The notes beneath the pieces were generated by a model. The model worked only from the letters and a program-made list of their open reading frames with translations, did no database searches and was not told the DNA's origin. Positions 22,255 through 33,171 of a stretch of 64,000 nt of DNA are shown piece by piece; position 1 is the first letter of the stretch, and the number at the start of each line of letters is the position of its first letter. The DNA comes from Ochromonas danica (Eukaryota; Sar; Chrysophyceae; Chromulinales; Chromulinaceae): assembly GCA_015146655.1 (NCBI GenBank), contig VKHL01000095.1:1-64000 (forward strand), read 5' to 3'. A program made the translations under genes and the position numbers.

Positions 22255-23562
22255 AGTCATTGTGCGCCGCATCGCTCAAAACCACTCCTTTTTCCTTGTA
22301 ATTGTTACTGCAATGTCCATAGTCAACGATGTGCGCTTAACATTGAGACGTTCTCACAATCTGGTCTGACTTACAGCACTAGCTACAGTATCTGACTAAC
22401 TATCTGGGTTTGAAGTATCTCCTCGCCAGACTTCTATTGGTAACGTGGTCAAATCACGCCTTTCAGCAGGTAGGAGGAAAGAGGCAGAGGATTCTATAGG
22501 CAGCGGACCTCATCGATCTGTTTGCTCGTAAGCAGTAGAGGGTTCTCCAATTGATTGTTTTGGGGTGAGACGAGCCCTTCGCTGCAATGACGATCAAGGC
22601 CAAGTAGTCCTCTTCTCTTCCTCCACCCTATGCTATGCTGCTGGAGGTCTAACTTCCTCTTTATTCATCATTATATTGGCATATGAACTGTTACTTCTCT
22701 CAGCGTCATAGCTTGTCTCTATGATCCTTTGCTGGCCTCTTTCCAAGTCTTTTATTAGCAAAAGGAAAGTGCTGGGGATCTAAGGCAATTTATGGGCAAT
22801 TGCTGTGCAAACCACAAACAAGGTCATCAAGTTATTGATTTACAGTCATGTGCTACCAACAGACACAACAAACAGCACTGAAGGTCTCGGAGATCCTGAT
22901 CGTCAAGCAAGAACACAAATGAAACAATTCATGCAGTCGAGCTGTCATCCATCAAGAATCTCCAGAACATAGACTTTGCAGCGAGCAGCTGGGGGTGGGG
23001 GACAGTTAGCCTCAGGTGGTGCACTGAGTGTTATTCTCACTCTGTCGCTCTCTCACGATGGGGCGACTTTCCTCCGCCGAGCCTCGAGACAAGGCGCATC
23101 CCGCATGTCCAGTAGGTCTACTCCTGCTGTGAGTGCGACGAGGGGGGTCAGTGGTGTCGCCTTCTCTGTTACGAGGTGGAGGAGGAGTGAGGAGGTTATT
23201 AACTCCGCGAGCGACCACTCCACAAAGATCGATCAATAATCACAGCACCATTTCAATTTAACCAATTCTATTTATTTTATGGAACCAAATGGCGTTGTTT
23301 GCGGGACGTGAGAGCAAGAACAAGTCTGAAATACGAAAAAGTGACTTTAAAGTCGCAATTCGAAGTTTGCACATCTTTGAAAGGAAGTTGCCTGTTTTGA
23401 AGGAAGCGCCGCCCTTCCCGCGCAGTGCCAATCAATCAAGCAATCAAGCAATCCAAGACAAACTGACAAACCCAGCAGCCCAACATCATCTTATCTCACA
23501 AGTGCTCTGTCTTGTCTTCTTCACACTAGTTGGAAGTTGCTTTTCCTCTTAACTTCCTCCGA
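22255..23562. other. 1.3-kb stretch without a recognised gene
   Basis: This is the longest apparently non-coding stretch in the window. Open frames here are short (under 90 codons on both strands) and have no protein-like pattern. The frame starting with ATG at 23289 does not splice in phase to the gene at 23563 by any junction I could find. The stretch may hold UTRs, a non-coding RNA or a gene with very small exons. No tRNA or spliceosomal RNA hallmark was seen. Confidence 0.5.
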
Positions 23563-24339
23563 ATGTTAACTGGTGTCGATAGTGTCGATGACCCCTGGGA
23601 GTTGATTAAAGACCCGCTCAGCTTGGAGAGATTGGACTTGGCTCGAAGCAACCCGTCTGACAGGGAGAGGTGCTTGAAGAGAGTCAAGAAGGCCATCTTT
23701 CGCAGTGCGAAGAGCGGATCTCTCTGTTTGTCTGCGAGAAAACTGCAACGCTTTCAGCACAACGAGCGCATTCGCTTGACATTCAATCGAATCGTGAGGA
23801 ACGACCTGCGAAGAGTTTTCCCCTCCATGTACTACAATGTGCTGAACTTGGCTGACTCCAAGCTGACGGAGGAGTTCCTCTGCCACTACTTCTCACCTGA
23901 TTGCGAGGTGCTGAGCTACTTTTTGTCTCAGCTGGAGCATTGCGAAAGAGAAGGAGCAGGAGCAGGAGCTGGTAGCACTGTTGCTACGTGCATCCAATGC
24001 AGAGGTCCGCTGGAATTGGCTCATCAGATCGCCCGCAGTGCCACCCCCTTCTCAGACTATGTATTCCTCTCGATGAAAAGTCGCATCATTCGGCGGCTGG
24101 AGGCGTCGCACTTCTCGATCATTGAGGTCGACTCGGACTTCAAAGCCACCGCCTTGCTCTCCCAGCCTTCTTCCAGTGCTGCGCTGCGATTAGAAGAGAG
24201 GAGCTGCAGCTATAACAGTCTTCATTCGACGACTGCCAATTGTTCATCGAGGCCTGTGACCGTAGATGCTAAGGTCAAGTTCTTCCTTCATATGAACAGC
24301 GAGGGCTTCATTGTCAAGTCCGTCAGCTACCTAATTTAG
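23563..24339 (+). CDS. Hypothetical protein, possibly NTF2-like
   Basis: A single exon encodes 258 residues from the first ATG of the frame. The N-terminal half is basic and helical (RCLKRVKKAIFRSAKSG, NRIVRNDLRRVFP). The second half (LTEEFLCHYFSPDCEVL ... KVKFFLHMNSEGFIVKSVSYLI) loosely resembles NTF2/SnoaL-like folds, where an early helical FLxxYFxPDC stretch is followed by strands. A Gly/Ala repeat and a Cys pair (CIQC) lie between. An upstream exon is possible because the frame is open to 23530 beyond a potential acceptor. The function is not assigned. Confidence 0.6.
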   Translation: MLTGVDSVDDPWELIKDPLSLERLDLARSNPSDRERCLKRVKKAIFRSAKSGSLCLSARKLQRFQHNERIRLTFNRIVRNDLRRVFPSMYYNVLNLADSKLTEEFLCHYFSPDCEVLSYFLSQLEHCEREGAGAGAGSTVATCIQCRGPLELAHQIARSATPFSDYVFLSMKSRIIRRLEASHFSIIEVDSDFKATALLSQPSSSAALRLEERSCSYNSLHSTTANCSSRPVTVDAKVKFFLHMNSEGFIVKSVSYLI

Positions 24340-24905
24340 CATACATACAAGAAACAGTTAGCGCTTTCAACACAATTCATGCAAGCAAGAACTGTCTCAA
24401 CTAATCGATCGTACTTCCTATCGCCTATTTAGAAAGACCCCGTGTCTCTCTGCTGTCTGTTATCAATGATTCCTACCCGGTTTTCTTAATAGTAAGTGTA
24501 TGCTTTTGATGATAAGAGGATATCAAAGAGAAGCGTTTCCTGAATGCTGTAGACCTAGTGATTGTGTCAGAGTGAGTAGATCGTGTAAGAATTAACAGGA
24601 CGACTAGGTAGTGCTCGCTGATTTTGGCTGAGAGCCTGACCAAGGATATTACATATACGCGTATTACATTACATGTTACATGTGACGAAAGGAAAGGAAG
24701 GCTCTGTACTGTACTAGACCGCAGTGGTTCAGTCCACAGAAAGTATGCAACTGCTGTGCCCCCACCGTGCAATATTATTCGATGCGCGCGATTGTTTGCG
24801 CGGTGAGGCAATAATAATAGGTGATTGTGTGGTGTGGGCAAGGCTGGCTTGGCTGGAGGAGATAGACTACTTGTTGGACCTCGTCTTGCTCCCATCATCA
24901 TCATC
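24340..24905. other. Intergenic region upstream of RPL38
   Basis: The 566-bp gap includes the likely promoter and leader of the ribosomal protein gene, ending in a CATCATCAT run just before its start codon. No coding pattern is visible. Confidence 0.5.
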
Positions 24906-25329
24906 ATGGTGAGATCCACCCTCTCGCTCTTCACCTTACCTATTGACGAGCTCTTATGTCTTCTCTTTTCTCTCATCATTTCTTGCGTAGCCCAAGGAGA
25001 TCACTGACGTGAAGGACTTTCTCACCACTGCTCGCCGGTAAGAAATACTGCCCCGTCCCTGCCCCACCTCCACCGCCCTAACTCCATCTGAATACTCAGC
25101 AAGGATGCTAAGTACGTGAAGATAAAGAAGAGCTCCACTGCCACCAAGTTCAAGGTTCGCTGCTCCAGAGTAAGTCCAGCGCGCGGCTGAATCCATTCGT
25201 TGCGCTCTCTCATCCTGCATTCTGTCTGTTGCGTAGTTCCTCTACACCCTCAAGGTGGCCGATAAGGAGAAGGCCGAGAAGCTGGCTCAGGCTCTGCCTG
25301 CCACTCTCACCAAGAAGGAAGTGAAATAA
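24906..25329 (+). CDS. RPL38: 60S ribosomal protein L38 (eL38)
   Basis: Four exons (24906-24908, 24991-25037, 25100-25169, 25237-25329) give 70 residues, the same length as human RPL38. Key stretches are KEITDVKDFLTTARRKDAK, VKIKKS, KFKVRCSRFLYTL, DKEKAEKLAQ and LPATLTKKEVK. It is a structural protein of the large ribosomal subunit. Exon 1 is the start codon alone, followed at once by a GTGAGA donor, an arrangement common in ribosomal protein genes that allows coupling of splicing to expression. All introns are short with standard ends. Confidence 0.97.
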
Positions 25330-25768
25330 GCGCTCCAACGAGGCTGAACCACTTCCTGTCGCTGCGCTCTCTTCCTTCTGTCCTCGCTGCTGGTACTAGT
25401 AGTGGTGGTTGGTGAAGTGTGATGCAGTTCTTGTAAGAAATGAGACGAGACTTCCACACATCTGTTTCTTATCCCCGAGGAGGGTCTCTTCTCTTCTAGT
25501 CTATCGTTATAGTTACTGTCAACCAACCTCCTTCTAGCATTAGGTGGTAGGAAACCTCGCTTTGTCCTGTTAAAGGCAGCGCAGTGCGTACGGTCGCTTA
25601 TTACTACTGATCCAGGCTTAGGTAGATACAAATACAAGCAGTGGCTGGCTGGCTGTTGGTGCTAAGCTGTCACCCGCTGCAAGCTACTAGCTCAGTGAAG
25701 TATGTACAGGCAAGGGGACTCAAGTCCTTGCTCTATCTACATGGTGTAGGCCACCAAGAATAGGACGT
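25330..25768. other. Convergent intergenic region
   Basis: The 439-bp gap between the RPL38 and MFS transporter stop codons holds both 3' UTRs. No coding pattern, RNA gene or repeat is visible. Confidence 0.5.
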
Positions 25769-27424
25769 CTAGTCAACTTTCCGCTTGTGTTGTTGATCGC
25801 TGCGGTAAGGTGAGAGGTGCAGGAGAGAGAGGCAGTAGAGCAACACCGTGCCCGCCATGTAGACCAAGCCGAGCGATCCATAGCGTTCGAGAAGGACGCT
25901 GCCTACCAGAGGGGAAACGATACGAGCGGCTCGATCTGCCGTGCTGGAAAGTCCGTAGACTGTCCCGCTACTGCTCCTGGAGCCCTTCTTGCTGCCACTA
26001 CTTCGCTCACTCTTGTTGCGCACTTCGTCTTCTTCCTTCACACTGGATGGATCGTTCTCGAGAAGCTGAGAGGCGGTTAGCATAGAAGTGCGCAAATCTC
26101 TTTCGCTAGCCAAGGACAGCAATTTCCGCGAAACGCTCTCTTCCAAAGAGGCAATTTCTTCCGAGTTGCTCGCAGAGCGCTTCTCAGGAGAGGGAGGAGT
26201 TTCTTCCCCGCTACTGTCCGAGTGAGCTCCCTCAGCCACAGCCACGACAGTCCAAGAAGAGGCTGCAGGAATCGAGGCGGAAGAAGAGGAGGCGAGGGGT
26301 GTTTGGGCGTGAGAGATCAGCCCCTGCAGAATGCCCAGGAAGATGTTGCTCGAGACAGTGATCAACGATACTGCCACCATCAATAGTGGCAATGAGCGAG
26401 CGAGAGCCCACAGGGTTAATCCAAGTCCGAGCATCACTGAGAGCGGAGACAAGCATCGCGCGAGATCGTGATCCTCCCAGCGCGCCAGAGCTTTAAGAAT
26501 GAACAAATTGGTCATTGCTGACGCCACTCCTGTCCAAGATAGTACCAAGCCCAAGGCTCCAGAGGTCAGACCCATCATAGCCTGGCTGTGTTGGGCTAGT
26601 AAGGACTCGAAAAGAGCGTTTCCGATCTGAAAGGCGAACTTGAGGTGCAAGTAGTGGAAGAGGGAGGAGCGGTTAGGAACACCTTCCTTCTCTACTCCTG
26701 CTTTAACAGTAGATTTCTTGTCGCTGTTGGATGGCTGGGCCAGATGAGTCGAGTCGTGGTAGGAGAATTCCTTGGCGAGAGCTGACTCGGTGTGGTGGAG
26801 CAGGAGGAGCGCCAGCACGACCATCAATGAGGCCGCTTCGGACGGGTAATACTCATTCCAGGCATAAAGCTGGCCACCGAGTGTGGGGCCGATGATATAG
26901 GCGATGTTAGAGAAAGCGAGCAGCGTGGCGAGGTTTTTGATCTTCTCGCCTCGCTGGGAGATGTCGTGCAAGATTGCCTGCGAAACAACCATGGCGCACT
27001 TGCACGATGCTTGAATACATCGCGCTAGGATAAAGAGGGCGGAAGACTTGAAGTGGAGCGAGGCGATCATAATGAGGTGGCCCACTAACTGGGTGAGGAG
27101 AGAGAGGCGCAGCATGCGGAACCTGCCCAGCGAGTCTGCGAGGCGTCCCTGCGCCACGCCCGTGACAAAGGTTAAGGTCGAGACTAACGAAGAAATGCTG
27201 CCCACAGTGATGGTGGACAGTCCGAGCGACTTGTGCATGCCAGGAAGGGCAGGGATGAGGACGCTCCAGCATATGCTGTCCAGCAAGAGATTGGTAAAGA
27301 GAAGATACTTTGACGACACCATGGTATGCATAGACCCTATTGGACCAATTGGAAGCAAGGGAAGGGCAAGATGTCGCGAGCAAGAGAGGAAGACGAAGTA
27401 GTCGATGATTGCGCTCTGCAACAT
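25769..27424 (-). CDS. Major facilitator superfamily transporter (MFSD9/TetA-like)
   Basis: A single exon encodes 551 residues from the first ATG. About 12 hydrophobic helices are visible. The MFS signature between helices 2 and 3 is present in relaxed form (GRLADSLGRFRMLRLSLL). Helix 5 has IAYIIGPTLGGQL, similar to drug/H+ antiporter-type MFS proteins (MFSD9, MFSD10, TetA). A large Ser/Glu-rich insert of about 100 residues lies between the helix at SLITVSSNIFLGILQGLISH and the last pair of helices. It probably exports or imports a small organic solute at a cell or organelle membrane; the substrate cannot be read from sequence. The N-terminal hydrophobic stretch (LPLLPIGPIGSMHTMVS) might be an alternative leader. 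Confidence 0.82.
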   Translation of the reverse strand: MLQSAIIDYFVFLSCSRHLALPLLPIGPIGSMHTMVSSKYLLFTNLLLDSICWSVLIPALPGMHKSLGLSTITVGSISSLVSTLTFVTGVAQGRLADSLGRFRMLRLSLLTQLVGHLIMIASLHFKSSALFILARCIQASCKCAMVVSQAILHDISQRGEKIKNLATLLAFSNIAYIIGPTLGGQLYAWNEYYPSEAASLMVVLALLLLHHTESALAKEFSYHDSTHLAQPSNSDKKSTVKAGVEKEGVPNRSSLFHYLHLKFAFQIGNALFESLLAQHSQAMMGLTSGALGLVLSWTGVASAMTNLFILKALARWEDHDLARCLSPLSVMLGLGLTLWALARSLPLLMVAVSLITVSSNIFLGILQGLISHAQTPLASSSSASIPAASSWTVVAVAEGAHSDSSGEETPPSPEKRSASNSEEIASLEESVSRKLLSLASERDLRTSMLTASQLLENDPSSVKEEDEVRNKSERSSGSKKGSRSSSGTVYGLSSTADRAARIVSPLVGSVLLERYGSLGLVYMAGTVLLYCLSLLHLSPYRSDQQHKRKVD

Positions 27425-27635
27425 CGACAAGCGCACCCGACTGGCGAAACAAAAAAGCGACTTATAAGTCCTAATTTTGCTTGTTTATAAGTCACTGGAC
27501 GCATGCATCATCATCCAACAGAAAACGCGCTTCTTGTTGTTTGATAAACCAGTTTCTGGGAGGAGTTGAGTTGAGGAATTTGGATGACGGTCTAGCTCTT
27601 GTGGGTGAGGGACAGCAGGCAATCTAGTGGATGAG

Positions 27636-30226
27636 ATGGCGAGATACAGCGCCAAGTACAAGCATCGTCTCGTCGGCTTGGATAGCGGCAAGGAGACCGT
27701 GCTGGGAGATCTGCTTTCCTTTGATGACCACGACCTCGGCGATGCCGCGCTGCCCAACCGTCTCTTCGCCAAGACTGTCCACCGCAAGGACTTCCCCTCG
27801 CTAGACGAGGGAGATGCAGAAACTTTCTTCTTGGGCTTCAAGCCGGAGAAGGAAGAGAACAGGTCTGGCTCACTCTCCCGCATTGTCTCCTCGCTTGGCT
27901 TGCTAACCATTTCTTTGCATTGCTCTGACCATCTGCTGCTCCTTCTCCTCCTCCTCTTACTGCTCCTGCTGCTGCTACCCTTACAGACACCTGGTCCAAT
28001 ACCGTGAGTACCTCAAGCAACACCCGCATAAGTGTGTTCTGATCAGCCTAGCCAGCCAGCCCTCGTTGCTGCTGACAGTCTGCAGCCAGCAAGACAAGGC
28101 GCTCTATGGCCTGACCAAGGGCTTCCTGGGACATGTGGTGGGGAGGAAACGTCGCAAGACGGAAAAGGAGATGATGGTAGCTGCGGAGCAGGAGCAGGAA
28201 GAGAATCCTCACTTCGCTTTCATACCGCAGCCTCTCCCAAGCACAGCCGCGCCTATTGCTGATACTGCACACTCTGCAGAGTCCCATTATAATGATCTGG
28301 TTAGACAGAAGGAGCGGAGGCATCTCTCATTCATTTACCACCTGCGCTGTTGGAATAATTTGCTCAAATCGGAGGCGTTAATATCGGCGGCGGCGATGGT
28401 TGCCCGGGCAAGAGGTCGGGATGGCTTGCGCGTGCTTGATCTGGCGTGTGGCAAGGGAGGAGACTTAATGAAATGGCTGCGCTTGCCTGGAGTGGATGGG
28501 GGGGAAGGGTTAGCGGACTATGTGGGGGTGGACATCGCGCAAGGCTCTCTGAAGGACTTCGTCCAGCGCCTGCAGGGCAGATCTGTGAAAGAAAGGCGTA
28601 AAATTAGCATGTTGATAGCAGCTGACCTTGGTATTGCCTCGTTGCGCTCCAGTCGACTGCCTACTTTTTCGTGGACCACGCCATCATCAGGTGATACTCT
28701 CTGTACCTGTTGTTATTCTCATGTGAGGCGAGGAGTGATGACCTTTGATTGTTAGACACTCGCCGCAAATCCCAACAAATGGAGGCAGCGGAAGAGGGGG
28801 GATGGGCGGATCGAATTCCTTTCGACGGTCAGAGTCCCCGGACAGAGTATTTCGACCTCGTCTCCTGCCAATTCGCCATGCACTACCTTTTCGCCTCCGT
28901 GCAAACTGCGCGCCATTTTCTCTCTGAAGTCTCCACCGCTCTACGACCGGGAGGAATCTTCCTGGCAACTACCATCGGTCAGAGCATTCTATGGCAGTTT
29001 TGAGATTGCAGCTGAACAGATTCTTCTTGCCTCCCTGTTGTCTAGATTGTCGTGTTCTCGCTCAGCTTCTGCTGGAGGCTCGCCATGGAAGAGTAGCTTT
29101 AGATGATGATGAAGAGCATGAGGAAGAGAATGGCAGGAGGCCCTATCTTTCTGTGGACTGGCTCGATGGCGGAGCTCGCATGACTTTTCAAAACGATCTT
29201 GGCCATCGTCTACTCACAATCAATCTGCCCCCTAAGACTGTTGACCATCTCCTCGGCAATAGCGGTAGTAAAGCACAGACGGATCCCGAGGAAGTGTGTG
29301 GCCTGCTCTACACCTTCACGCTGCACGATTCTTCCTCTGAGGCCGCGGTCGACGCGCCGGAGTACATCGTACCTCTTGGTGCGCCTCTGCAGCACCTCCT
29401 CGAAGAAGCTCATCTTAAGCTCCGTGAGTGCACCAACTTTCACCCACTTTACTCCAAGATGTGCCAAGAGAAAGGCAATGCGCGGTGGCTAGATCGTTTA
29501 CGAGAAATGAATGTCATCAACCGCCGCGGCACAATCTCTCAGGCTGAATGGGCAATTGCCAGGTACAGACTATGGCTCATCTGACACTTTCTTCCAGTGT
29601 ACTTATTCTCACTCTCATTCAATCTTAGGCTTTACATGTTGGTGGTGGTGGAGAAGGATGGGCCACAGAATGAGGTGAGGAGCGTTCCCCTTCCAGCTGC
29701 TTCGGTGCAAGGGAGAATGGCAGACTATGATCCTCTTATTGTTACACCCTCTAGTCCAACCCCTCCCCCTCCCCTTTCTTCTTCTGGTAGTCGAAACTCC
29801 ATGTTCGATGGAGAGTCAGTAATGGAGCCTCAGTTTCCTCCACCCCCTGCTACCACCTCTCCGAGGGAAACTGCGCCGCGGCTCTGGTACCCTTCCTTCC
29901 TTGAAACTGGTTTAACGGTTGTGCAAGGCAGCACCGACTCTCAGTGGAAGATGTTAGCACGTTCCCTGGCCTTCATGCAAACCGTTTTCCCTGGACTTCC
30001 TGTTGAATATGAAGAAAAGCAGTTGGGACAAGAACATCAACAAAATGGTGAAGCTGTAGAAGAGGATGACGAACAAGCACGCTATCTTGCTGAGCACGCG
30101 CTGGCGATAGAGCTGGCTGGTGGAGAGGACCAGTGGGACATGCTGGATGAGGACGCACAGAATGATCTTCTTGGACGAGCAGGTCGAGCCCTGCGCCTGC
30201 GCGCCACTAGCTCCACTTCTACCTGA
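27636..30226 (+). CDS. mRNA cap guanine-N7 methyltransferase
   Basis: Five exons (27636-27862, 27987-28690, 28756-28977, 29046-29562, 29629-30226) join in phase for 755 residues. The SAM-binding motif I is VLDLACGKGGDLMKW near residues 224-238. Motif YFDLVSCQFAMHYLF near residue 340 and LRPGGIFLATTIG are diagnostic of the RNMT/Abd1 family, which methylates the guanine cap of nuclear mRNA. The family's conserved FHPLYSKMC and LYMLVVVEK blocks are also present. It carries an N-terminal extension of about 200 residues and a 190-residue low-complexity Pro/Ser/Glu tail, so it is longer than human RNMT (476 residues). The first ATG fits the start of a folded-looking segment (YSAKYKHRLVGLDSGK). Confidence 0.92.
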
Positions 30227-30548
30227 TCTTTGCTCGAAGCCTGAATAAAGTTATATGATGAGTGTATGTAGAACTTGCTCTAACCTATTTCTGCATGTTG
30301 GTTGGCTGGTTGATCTTGACCTTGATTGGCCTTTGACAATAAACTGCTTAGGATAGAGACGCCAATGCCCTGACTTTAGAATGATTTTTATTGCTCGGCC
30401 ACTGGAAAACTGTTTCAAAGTCCAAAGTGCATAGGAGGAGGACATGATATGTGGGGGGGGGGGGGAAGAATTCAACATTGCCACTGCACTCGACTATTAT
30501 TATTCATATACACAAAGAGGGAATCGATAGAAACAACAAGAGGAGTTG
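30227..30548. other. Convergent intergenic region with a poly-G tract
   Basis: The 322 bp between two convergent stop codons hold an AATAAA signal at about 30244 for the plus-strand gene and a run of 13 G at 30453-30465. No gene is seen. Confidence 0.6.
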
Positions 30549-31762
30549 TTAGTAATGTGCTTCGTTGGATGGCGCAGGAGGAGCTGAAGGCTGGGACTGC
30601 AACTGTCCTGCCTCCAGCGCTGCGAGTCTTCGAGCCACGAGTTCTTCTCTCGAGGCAACAGCAACAGGCGCGGCCGTGGGGATGGAGATTCCTCCTCCGG
30701 CTGTGCTTAGCTTGTGCCCAGCACCAGGAAAGAGTTGCTTTTCGTAATAGCATCCAATATAAGCGGGAGACTTTCAACAAATCAACAAGAAGATAATGCA
30801 CACCTGCTCTCCCACTTTGCCGCCATTAGTCCCTCCCGAGCTGCCTCGTCCATTATGAACAGACGCACCAGCAGAGCGATTGTGATCAGAAAGCAAGCCT
30901 TGTCTAGCTTCTCGTTCTGCTTGGATAGCCGATTGATTCGAGGCGATGAAAGCATCCTGGCCTAACGTGCCTGCGAGCACATAGCCGCGGAAGCGGGAGA
31001 GTCGATGCAACGATCCGTTGGGGCTCTCCCAAGCCCCACATCGCTGGCTGGAGGGCTTCCAGCGATCAAGATAGCCTCTGTGTGCCGCATAGCCTAAACA
31101 CGGTTAGGGTTATATCACCAGGCTAGCACACTGTGGATGGATAGGGAAGCATTACCTGCCAGCATGGCGAGGGCGTAGCTGACCTGGAACCCGCCAAATA
31201 ACGTGATGAATCCAAATAGAGCCAAGGGCAAATACTTTGAAGGGATCTCCCAAGGCACACACAGCAGGCGTCTGGGGACATCTGGCGTGAGCATGCAGTC
31301 CATGGTGAGCAGCGCGAAGAGCAGGTTCCAGAAGTCCATGCATTCCCATCCTAGCGCTGAAGGCACGCCAAGAAAAGAGGCTGCAAAGGCGACAAACAGG
31401 AACGAGAAGTTGACGAGGAAGTGCAGGGTAAGTAGGAGACAGAGGAAAGCCGTGGAGCCCATGGACGCCTCCATCTTCAAGCCCAGCGCGGGAAAGGCGA
31501 GAAGGAGGACGATAAGGTTGAGAAGCGAGTTACCCACAAAAGACGAGAAGAGCAGACGGTATAGCTGAAGACGAATGACGGTAAAGTAAGGCACGTTGGC
31601 CAGGAGGCTGTCGAGCGGAAAGAGGAAGGAGAGCAGGTAGACCACCACCAAAGCGATCGTTGTCACCCGCGTGACAAACGGTGTTCGCTCGCTCCAAGCG
31701 TGATAGGACTGAATGAGAGGATTTTGTGGAGGTGATGAGCTCGTGGCTTGAGGCGACGCCAT
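30549..31762 (-). CDS. Rhomboid-like membrane protein (UBAC2/TMEM115-type)
   Basis: Three exons (31762-31156, 31093-30804, 30737-30549) join in phase for 361 residues. Five or six membrane segments occupy residues 30-215 (for example TTIALVVVYLLSFLF, LLNLIVLLLAFPALG). The ordering resembles rhomboid-fold proteins of the UBAC2, TMEM115 or derlin kind. The rhomboid protease motif GxSG and its histidine are not visible, so it is probably an inactive member working in the ER or Golgi. The cytosolic tail ends with a short helix (EELVARRLAALEAG). A diverged copy of the first 26 codons and leader lies at 612-721. Confidence 0.75.
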
Positions 31763-31887
31763 GGCGAACTATTTGCAGGAATCTGAATTTCTCTTTCGTG
31801 GGAGTTAGTTCAACGTTTTACCATGTTTTACCAGATCGTGCCAATGTGTCAAAACTATTTTACCACTCTTCATTGTTGAATCGATGA

Positions 31888-33171
31888 ATGAACAGAGCGA
31901 AATTCTCTTTTCTCTGCTTCATCATATGTCTCTCGTCAGTCACCTTCTTTGCCCTGCTGCGTGTTCATCGCATCTACTCACTGGATGACGTCTCAGCTCT
32001 TCTCCGCGTGGCCAGCCAGCCCACACTGTCTGATGGGCGATGCAAGGCAGTCAATGCCAGCCACTTCCGATGCCTGCCTAACGTCTTCGTCATCGGAGCC
32101 TCGAAAAGCGGGACGACGAGTCTAGTGGCTTATCTTCAGCAACTTCCTGGAGTGCATCTGGTGCGCCGCTTTCTCTCCGCCCCACGCGACCGCCACCGCG
32201 AGATCCACCGCTTCGACCGCTCAGCCTATGCCTGGACCATTCCCTCGATTGAGCTGCATCACGAATGGGCGTCCAGTCCATTAGTCCAAGATCGCGCGGA
32301 TCTAGTCTTGCACTACACCCCGCACTACCTCGCCGCCCCCAGCGCTCCCTTCGCCCTGCGCGATCTTCTCCCACGCCAGGCCCTCGAGGAGGTTCGCTTC
32401 ATCATCCTTCTTCGCGATCCCGTGGAGCGCATGATATCTTCGTATTGGTTCAAGGAGAGCGCTCGCTTCCGAGGAGGCGTGGATGGCGGGTCGATTGATC
32501 ATTTGGTGGCGGAAATCAATCAGCAGCGAGGGTCACGGTCTGATTACGAGCAATGCATGACTCATTGGCTACGTCCACAGGACTCCTCCTCCTCCTCCTC
32601 CTCCTCCTCCTCCTCCTATTTGGAAGTTTTGTGTGAGATGGTGACAGCCAATCACTCTCTCTGTCATTCCTCGTCCAGTCCTCCCTCCCTCAATCCCTAC
32701 CACTCCTTCCACCTCTTCACATTCCATCCCAGCATTGCCTCCTCTCTGTGCAATGGCAGCAGCACTCAGAGCCTTTACTATGAAGGTCTGAAGTATTGCT
32801 ATGGAAAGTCTCACTTCCGCTCTCCAGCTCTGGGACTGCGTCACCTCGAAAAGAGCGTCTACGCCGACCAAGTCCTTCGCTGGCTGGCCGTATTCCCGAG
32901 AAATCGCTTCATTTTCCTCCCCTCTAGCTTTCTGTTGCGTCGCGGAAGTGCTGCTCTGTTCCAATTGCTGCACCATCTTGACTTGCCAAGGCGCCACCTC
33001 TTGGCAGTCGAGCAGCAGCTGCAGGCGATGGACTATTCAGAGAACGCGCAGCGCTTGCGCAGGCCGAACCAAAAGAGTGCGGAAGTGGACAGAAAGTGGC
33101 GAGAAGATATGGGACTCTACTTCCTGCCTGGTGATCATCTGTTGGCTCGTCTCCTCGTCCCTCTCCAATGA
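31888..33171 (+). CDS. Golgi-type sulfotransferase
   Basis: A single exon encodes 427 residues. Residues 5-27 form a signal anchor (FSFLCFIICLSSVTFFALL). The 5'-phosphosulfate loop is VFVIGASKSGTTSLVAYL near residue 64. The 3'-phosphate motif is RFIILLRDPVERMISSYW near residue 169. Both are typical of heparan sulfate/carbohydrate-type sulfotransferases, which use PAPS to sulfate glycans in the Golgi lumen. A serine run of about 12 residues from a TCC repeat interrupts the middle. Near the C-terminus, FLPSSFLLRRGSAAL matches the family's late helix. An out-of-frame ATG at 31884 overlaps the start and could lower initiation here. The substrate is unknown. Confidence 0.9.
   Translation: MNRAKFSFLCFIICLSSVTFFALLRVHRIYSLDDVSALLRVASQPTLSDGRCKAVNASHFRCLPNVFVIGASKSGTTSLVAYLQQLPGVHLVRRFLSAPRDRHREIHRFDRSAYAWTIPSIELHHEWASSPLVQDRADLVLHYTPHYLAAPSAPFALRDLLPRQALEEVRFIILLRDPVERMISSYWFKESARFRGGVDGGSIDHLVAEINQQRGSRSDYEQCMTHWLRPQDSSSSSSSSSSSYLEVLCEMVTANHSLCHSSSSPPSLNPYHSFHLFTFHPSIASSLCNGSSTQSLYYEGLKYCYGKSHFRSPALGLRHLEKSVYADQVLRWLAVFPRNRFIFLPSSFLLRRGSAALFQLLHHLDLPRRHLLAVEQQLQAMDYSENAQRLRRPNQKSAEVDRKWREDMGLYFLPGDHLLARLLVPLQ

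Noticed and set aside
23289-23552. 87-codon open frame proposed as exon 1 of the gene at 23563
   Set aside because: No donor/acceptor pair I tried joins it in phase to the downstream frame, and its composition is not protein-like.
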